Positions 59,736-64,000 of a stretch of 64,000 nt of DNA are shown here, piece by piece. The DNA lies in NCBI GenBank assembly GCA_018818065.1, contig JAHISV010000009.1:186001-250000 (forward strand), in the 5' to 3' direction. Source of the DNA: Bacteroidota bacterium. Lineage in GTDB: Bacteria; Bacteroidota; Ignavibacteria; Ignavibacteriales; Melioribacteraceae. The stretch's first letter is position 1; every line of letters starts with the position of its first letter. The notes beneath the pieces are model-generated. The model was not told the origin of the DNA. It saw only the letters and a program-made list of their open reading frames with translations, and ran no database searches. The position numbers were made by a program, and so were the translations under genes.

Positions 59736-60230
59736 ATGAAAAACATTCTAGCAATTTTACTTATGCTTACACTTACAATTGGTTTTGTTGGCTGCAGCAG
59801 TGATGACGGTGGTTCAACACCAGTAGTTGAAACAGATCCATGGATTGGAACCTGGATAAGTGCGGGCGCAAATGTAGCCCCAGTACTTGCCACATATTTC
59901 AGTATTGACAGTGTACGTGTAACAATGAACGAAGATTTAACAGTTATTACTGAACAGCATGTTACAGACCAGGCATGGTCCACAACTACTGGAGTCTATG
60001 TTGTTACTAGATCTGCAACAGGTAATGTTCATAAAGTACGTTTCAACTATGCTGCATTTGAGCAAGAAGGTATATTCGAAATTACTGAAGGAAATCCAGA
60101 TACTTTCAAATTAGAAGCAGTTCAGGTAATACCGGATTATGGATTTGTACCAAGAACTCCTGAAAGTGGATTTGGATCGGATCCAACCATCGGGACAACA
60201 AATATCCAAACATATGTTAGAATTAATTAG
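59736..60230 (+). CDS. Small lipoprotein of unknown function (164 aa)
   Basis: The signal peptide ends in a lipobox (IGFVGC) followed by SSDDGG. The remainder is beta-rich with WIGTWISAGANVAPVL near the start and GVYVVTRSATGNVHKVRF later, a lipocalin-like arrangement judged by eye. AAAGGAGG precedes the ATG. Its place in the operon suggests a periplasmic or outer-membrane role in substrate handling. Confidence 0.8.
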   Translation: MKNILAILLMLTLTIGFVGCSSDDGGSTPVVETDPWIGTWISAGANVAPVLATYFSIDSVRVTMNEDLTVITEQHVTDQAWSTTTGVYVVTRSATGNVHKVRFNYAAFEQEGIFEITEGNPDTFKLEAVQVIPDYGFVPRTPESGFGSDPTIGTTNIQTYVRIN

Positions 60231-60240
60231 TATTACTCCC

Positions 60241-60264
60241 GGGGGAAGTTCATCTTCCCCCTTT
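60241..60264 (+). terminator. Stem-loop after the small lipoprotein gene
   Basis: GGGGGAAG and CTTCCCCC form a perfect 8-bp stem with a five-base loop followed by TTTAATT. The short T-run suggests partial termination inside the operon, or 3' protection of an upstream transcript segment, rather than a complete stop. Confidence 0.6.
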
Positions 60265-60301
60265 AATTCCCTTGAATTGATTTAAAAGTATGGGACTAAT
60301 C

Positions 60302-61837
60302 ATGAAAAAAATTATCTATATACCATTACTAATACTTTTCGTTATTTCACCTCTTCTGGCACAAACGGAAAAGGATTATGAGATTAAAAAAGAAATTGCG
60401 GACAAAGACGAGTTTAAATTTATTGGCTATTATTTTGTCCGCTCCGAAATATCAAATACTTACCCGACAAATGAATTCCTCAAAGGACAGGTAGTGGGAC
60501 GGTTATTCGGGGGGAATTCAACTCAAACGGGCCAGCAGTCACGATTTACTGAACAGCGCTTTATACCAATTATCGCATACTCTCCACGCCTCTTCGATGG
60601 CTACGCTACTATGCGCATGTCATTCGAATTTGACTGGACATGGGGTGATGCCAACTATGGCGCAGGTGGTAACTTTGGTGGAGCATTTGGTGCTGACTTT
60701 GTGAACATGCAGACACAGAATTTATTTATTGAATTCAGACCGCAGAAAAACTTCTTTCTGAATGTGGGTTTGACGAGACTATTTGATAATATCAGAGTTC
60801 CGGCATATACATTTACCGAGGATCTCGTTCATACCGGCTACCGACTAGCCCTTTTCGGATCTGATGCTACAGGCGCGGCAGCGCATTATCTGTTGGATGA
60901 TATGAGATTTAAAGCAGGTGTTTACCAACTCTACGAAAATAATGTAAATGAAAATGATGATGTCGGGTTATTCGAGTTTGATTTTGAATATGATCTCGAT
61001 ATTAAAAATTCAATAGGACTTTCACTTTATTATCTTAAAGATCATGGCAATGGCGAAGGTGGTGTCTCAATCCTCGGACAGGGTTTAAACTCCGGTCTAA
61101 GCAATTACAACGGTGTTTTCAATTTCGATTTTGGCAACGAAGATTACATAGCAAATGTACTTTGGCTGGGAACACACTTCCATGGCGATCCAACCTTAAA
61201 ACAAGGTCGTTTCGGATACGGAGGTTTTGCCTTTGCCAACCTTGGAACTGCTGAGACGGCTACTCAGAAAGTTGATATTTTGGGTTTTGGTGCGAATCTT
61301 AGATTAGCATACAAATACGGCAGAAATCGGAATGACTTTGTTGCACTCGATGGTACATTTACAACAGGAGATAAGCAAAACATTCGTGACGGTAAATATA
61401 ATGGTGTTCTAACTGGTAATAACTGGACGGCGCCCGGTGCAGTATTTTTCAGTCATGGTTTGTACTTACTTCTACCTCATGGTAACGTCGTAAACCGCTT
61501 TAATGCTGCAGTTATAGACATTCAAAATGTTGGTTATGGTCTTGCCGCGGCATCCTTGGTTGGATCGTATGATATAATCCCAAATAAGTTAAAAGCTAAA
61601 ACCGGTTTGGGTATGGGGATAGCAACAGTATCACCAACTGACGGTGGAAGCACAATTGGAACAGAAATAAACTTCAACCTGCTCTACAAGCTAAAGGTTT
61701 TTATGGATCTTGAACTCCATGCAGCTTATCTAAGCCTTGGTGATTTTTACGATTCGAAAGTCGTTAATGGTAATTCTCTCACCCGACCAGAGAACCCATG
61801 GGTGTTCTTTGCATCACTAAAATGGATAATGTTTTAA
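60302..61837 (+). CDS. Outer-membrane beta-barrel protein
   Basis: 511 residues from the ATG at 60302 (an ATG at 60290 is also possible). The signal peptide (KKIIYIPLLILFVISPLLAQ) is followed by alternating amphipathic strands rich in aromatic residues, for example NLFIEFRPQKNFFLNVGLTRLF and KLKVFMDLELHAAYLSLG. The chain ends in an aromatic residue (SLKWIMF), as outer-membrane barrels do. No plug or TonB box is seen, so a porin-like channel for the operon's substrate is the best guess. Confidence 0.78.
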   Translation: MKKIIYIPLLILFVISPLLAQTEKDYEIKKEIADKDEFKFIGYYFVRSEISNTYPTNEFLKGQVVGRLFGGNSTQTGQQSRFTEQRFIPIIAYSPRLFDGYATMRMSFEFDWTWGDANYGAGGNFGGAFGADFVNMQTQNLFIEFRPQKNFFLNVGLTRLFDNIRVPAYTFTEDLVHTGYRLALFGSDATGAAAHYLLDDMRFKAGVYQLYENNVNENDDVGLFEFDFEYDLDIKNSIGLSLYYLKDHGNGEGGVSILGQGLNSGLSNYNGVFNFDFGNEDYIANVLWLGTHFHGDPTLKQGRFGYGGFAFANLGTAETATQKVDILGFGANLRLAYKYGRNRNDFVALDGTFTTGDKQNIRDGKYNGVLTGNNWTAPGAVFFSHGLYLLLPHGNVVNRFNAAVIDIQNVGYGLAAASLVGSYDIIPNKLKAKTGLGMGIATVSPTDGGSTIGTEINFNLLYKLKVFMDLELHAAYLSLGDFYDSKVVNGNSLTRPENPWVFFASLKWIMF

Positions 61838-61848
61838 GGAGGACACCA

Positions 61849-62799
61849 ATGAAAAATTTAATAAAATCTATAATAATTTTGGCAACCATTATGGTAACAG
61901 GATGTTCGACTTCCTACTTCTACAACATGGAATCCAAAGAGTTTGATGAAATTGATTACCAGTACAAGGTAGAAAAAGTTAAAATCAAAAATATAAATCT
62001 AGCCTATATTGATGAGGGCTCTGGCGACCAGACTTTCCTCTTAATTCATGGTCTTGGCTCCAATGCAAAAGGCTGGCTGAAGAATATTGATGCACTGTCG
62101 AAAGAAGGGCGTGTTCTTGCAATAGACCTCCCGGGTTATGGTAAATCCGATAAAGAATACTATAAATACTCCCTGGAATTTTATGCTGATGTTCTTACTC
62201 AATTTCTAACAAAGTGTGATGTTGAAAAAGCTATTTTTGTCGGTCACTCCATGGGCGGACAAATCAGCATGATCACTTCCATGAAATATCCTGACAGAGT
62301 TGAAAAACTTGTACTCATCTCCCCTGCCGGATTTGAAAAGTTTGATGAAGGCGAAGGCGCGTGGATGAAAAAGGTAATGACAGTTGAACTGATACAGGAT
62401 ACGCCGACACGCAGCATTGATATGAATCTTCGCTCGAATTTTTATGATACTCCTGATGAAGCGCTGTTCATGGTTACAGACCGCATTCAGGTTAAAGGCG
62501 CAAAGGATTTTGAGAAGTATTGTTATGCAGTCTCAAAAAATGTAACTTCCATGATTGATGAGCCGGTCTGGGATAAATTAGAGCTGATTTCTCACCCAAC
62601 TCTTATTATATTTGGGGAGAATGATGGACTGATTCCAAATCCTTATTTGCATGGCGGCAATACTGTCTCTATTGGCAATATCGGCAAGGAAACTATTCCC
62701 GATAGTAAACTCGTTATGATACCAGAGTGCGGACATTTTGCACAGTTCGAAAAATTTGAGATTGTAAATAAAGAGATAATTGATTTTACCAAAGAATGA
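61849..62799 (+). CDS. Alpha/beta-hydrolase lipoprotein
   Basis: 316 residues from the ATG at 61849, with AAGGAGG upstream; the longer frame would overlap the barrel gene. The lipobox is IMVTGC. The fold shows the oxyanion segment LIHGLGSNAKGW, the nucleophile elbow GHSMGG, the acid in FGENDGLIP and the histidine in ECGHFAQFE. It could hydrolyse an ester or lactone outside the inner membrane before uptake. Its stop overlaps the thiolase region by four bases. Confidence 0.9.
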   Translation: MKNLIKSIIILATIMVTGCSTSYFYNMESKEFDEIDYQYKVEKVKIKNINLAYIDEGSGDQTFLLIHGLGSNAKGWLKNIDALSKEGRVLAIDLPGYGKSDKEYYKYSLEFYADVLTQFLTKCDVEKAIFVGHSMGGQISMITSMKYPDRVEKLVLISPAGFEKFDEGEGAWMKKVMTVELIQDTPTRSIDMNLRSNFYDTPDEALFMVTDRIQVKGAKDFEKYCYAVSKNVTSMIDEPVWDKLELISHPTLIIFGENDGLIPNPYLHGGNTVSIGNIGKETIPDSKLVMIPECGHFAQFEKFEIVNKEIIDFTKE

Positions 62800-62807
62800 G
62801 GATTATA

Positions 62808-63998
62808 ATGGCTGAATTAAGAGAAGTATACATTGTCGATGCTGTAAGGACACCTATTGGTTCCTTCATGGGTTCGCTAAGTACAATATCAGCTCCAAAA
62901 CTCGGGAGTGTTGTTATTAAAGCCTTACTTGAAAGAACAGGTGTTAGCAAAGACATTATTGATGAAGTAATTATGGGAAATGTTGTTCAAGCGGGTGTTG
63001 GCCAGGCGCCGGCCAGACAAGCTGCCCTTGGGGCCGGTTTGAATGAGTCAACACAATGCTTGACTATTAATAAAGTGTGTGGTTCCGGACTAAAATCTGT
63101 TATGTTAGGTGCTCAAGCTATTATGACAGGTGACGCCGACGTAATCATTGCCGGCGGCATGGAAAACATGAGTCAGATCCCTCATTACCTTATGGGTACA
63201 AGAACCGGGTATAAAATGGGTGATCAGAAGCTGATTGACGGTATGATTAAAGATGGACTTTGTAATCCTTACGACGGACAGCATATGGGAAGCATAGCTG
63301 AAATGACCGCGAAGGAATATAACATTACCCGTGAAGATCAGGATACATTTGCGGAAGAGAGTTATAAAAAATCATTAGCCGCCATAGAAGCTGGGACTTT
63401 CAAGGCAGAAATTGTACCGGTCGAAATTCCACAAAGAAAAGGCGACCCGATAGTTGTCGACACAGACGAAGAACCGGGTAATGTGAAATTTGATAAAATC
63501 AGGACTCTTCGTCCAGCCTTTGACAAGGAAGGAACGATTACTGCCGCAAATGCATCTTCAATAAATGACGGCGCCGCAGCAATTTTATTAATGTCCGGTG
63601 AAAAAGTCAAAGAGCTTAATCTAACTCCAATGGCTAAGATTGTTGCTCAGGCTTCTGCGGCAAAAGCTCCTCACTGGTTCACAACTGCTCCGGCTGATGC
63701 TATCAGCAAAGTATTGAATAAAGCAGGTCTTACTAAAGACGACATTGATTTATTCGAAATTAATGAAGCATTTTCAGTTGTTTCACTTGTGGTGAATAAA
63801 ATAGCTGAGTTAGATTCATCCAAAATAAATATTGATGGCGGAGCGGTTTCACTAGGTCATCCTATTGGCGCCAGCGGCGCAAGAATACTAACTACACTGT
63901 TGCATGCTATGAAGCGAAAAGATGTTAAAACTGGTTTAGCTTCTTTATGTATTGGAGGTGGCGAGGCTTCTGCATTGGTTTTAGAGAGGATTATCTAA
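62808..63998 (+). CDS. Acetyl-CoA C-acetyltransferase (thiolase)
   Basis: 396 residues from the ATG at 62808, with GAGG six bases upstream; an ATG at 62796 overlaps the previous stop and is possible. The acyl-binding nucleophile is C91 in NKVCGSGLKSV. The other thiolase motifs are NEAF, GGAVSLGHPIGASGARI and the second cysteine in LCIGGGEAS. It reversibly cleaves 3-oxoacyl-CoA to acetyl-CoA and a shorter acyl-CoA. It is the last visible gene of the operon and ends 2 bp before the window edge. Confidence 0.96.
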   Translation: MAELREVYIVDAVRTPIGSFMGSLSTISAPKLGSVVIKALLERTGVSKDIIDEVIMGNVVQAGVGQAPARQAALGAGLNESTQCLTINKVCGSGLKSVMLGAQAIMTGDADVIIAGGMENMSQIPHYLMGTRTGYKMGDQKLIDGMIKDGLCNPYDGQHMGSIAEMTAKEYNITREDQDTFAEESYKKSLAAIEAGTFKAEIVPVEIPQRKGDPIVVDTDEEPGNVKFDKIRTLRPAFDKEGTITAANASSINDGAAAILLMSGEKVKELNLTPMAKIVAQASAAKAPHWFTTAPADAISKVLNKAGLTKDDIDLFEINEAFSVVSLVVNKIAELDSSKINIDGGAVSLGHPIGASGARILTTLLHAMKRKDVKTGLASLCIGGGEASALVLERII

Positions 63999-64000
63999 GA

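Noticed and set aside
1-64000. tRNA, rRNA, CRISPR arrays, transposases, integrases or phage genes
   Set aside because: A read through both strands showed no tRNA T-arm signature, no rRNA segment, no regular spacer array and no recognisable mobility protein.

Overview
The window comes from an AT-rich, Gram-negative bacterium, most likely of the Bacteroidota/Chlorobi/Ignavibacteria assemblage. The pointers are an LptD-like outer-membrane protein, a DUF5103 protein resembling the type IX secretion plug, a CarboxypepD_reg-like exported protein, many lipoproteins, NtrC-type regulators and an anaerobe-style set of flavin/FeS transhydrogenases. The lineage is inferred from family content only. No tRNA, rRNA, CRISPR, prophage or intact insertion sequence was seen.

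1-7.7 kb (minus strand) is a redox-sensing and electron-transfer block. A type II NADH dehydrogenase is followed by a histidine kinase with a c-type heme motif (CTDCH) in its extracytoplasmic sensor domain, and then by an NtrC-type regulator. Next come a palindromic site, a full-consensus sigma-54 promoter, a DUF2339-like membrane protein and a membrane-anchored multiheme cytochrome cut by the window edge. 7.7-15 kb holds envelope and sugar genes: LptD-like protein, ROK kinase, GnnA-like oxidoreductase, DUF5103 protein and a DUF4097 protein with TSGGD repeats. 15-17.3 kb (plus) holds a PAP2 phosphatase and a YtrA-type GntR regulator with its slipin.

17.3-27.8 kb (minus) is a six-gene operon. 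It contains a response regulator with two Lrp-like domains and NuoE-like and NuoF-like subunits. It also has a 1252-residue fusion of NuoG-type FeS modules, a GltD/NfnB-type flavoprotein and a molybdopterin-oxidoreductase fold that has lost its metal ligand. A soluble PAS kinase and a second NtrC-type regulator complete it. I read it as a dedicated, self-regulated transhydrogenase, possibly electron-bifurcating. The same window encodes a proton-translocating PntAA/PntAB/PntB (38.6-41.6 kb) and NfnAB (44.1-46.5 kb), so three NAD(H)/NADP(H) coupling systems lie within about 30 kb.

28-38 kb is mixed: a broken methyltransferase, a serine hydrolase, an M61 peptidase, an NmrA-like protein, an orphan PAS kinase, a three-repeat lipoprotein and an HDOD protein. 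41.8-53 kb holds an S9 peptidase, a nitrilase-family hydrolase, a DUF1805 protein, a TetM-like GTPase with an altered loop and an S41-like lipoprotein without the usual serine.

53.2-64 kb (plus) is a coherent operon headed by a GbsR/MarR-type regulator. Matching inverted repeats sit before the regulator and before the next gene. It encodes a short-chain dehydrogenase, two atypical KASIII-like enzymes, a sodium:solute symporter, an acyl-CoA ligase, a small lipoprotein, an outer-membrane barrel, an alpha/beta-hydrolase lipoprotein and a thiolase. It looks like an uptake, CoA-activation and C-C bond-forming or -cleaving pathway for an unidentified carboxylic acid.
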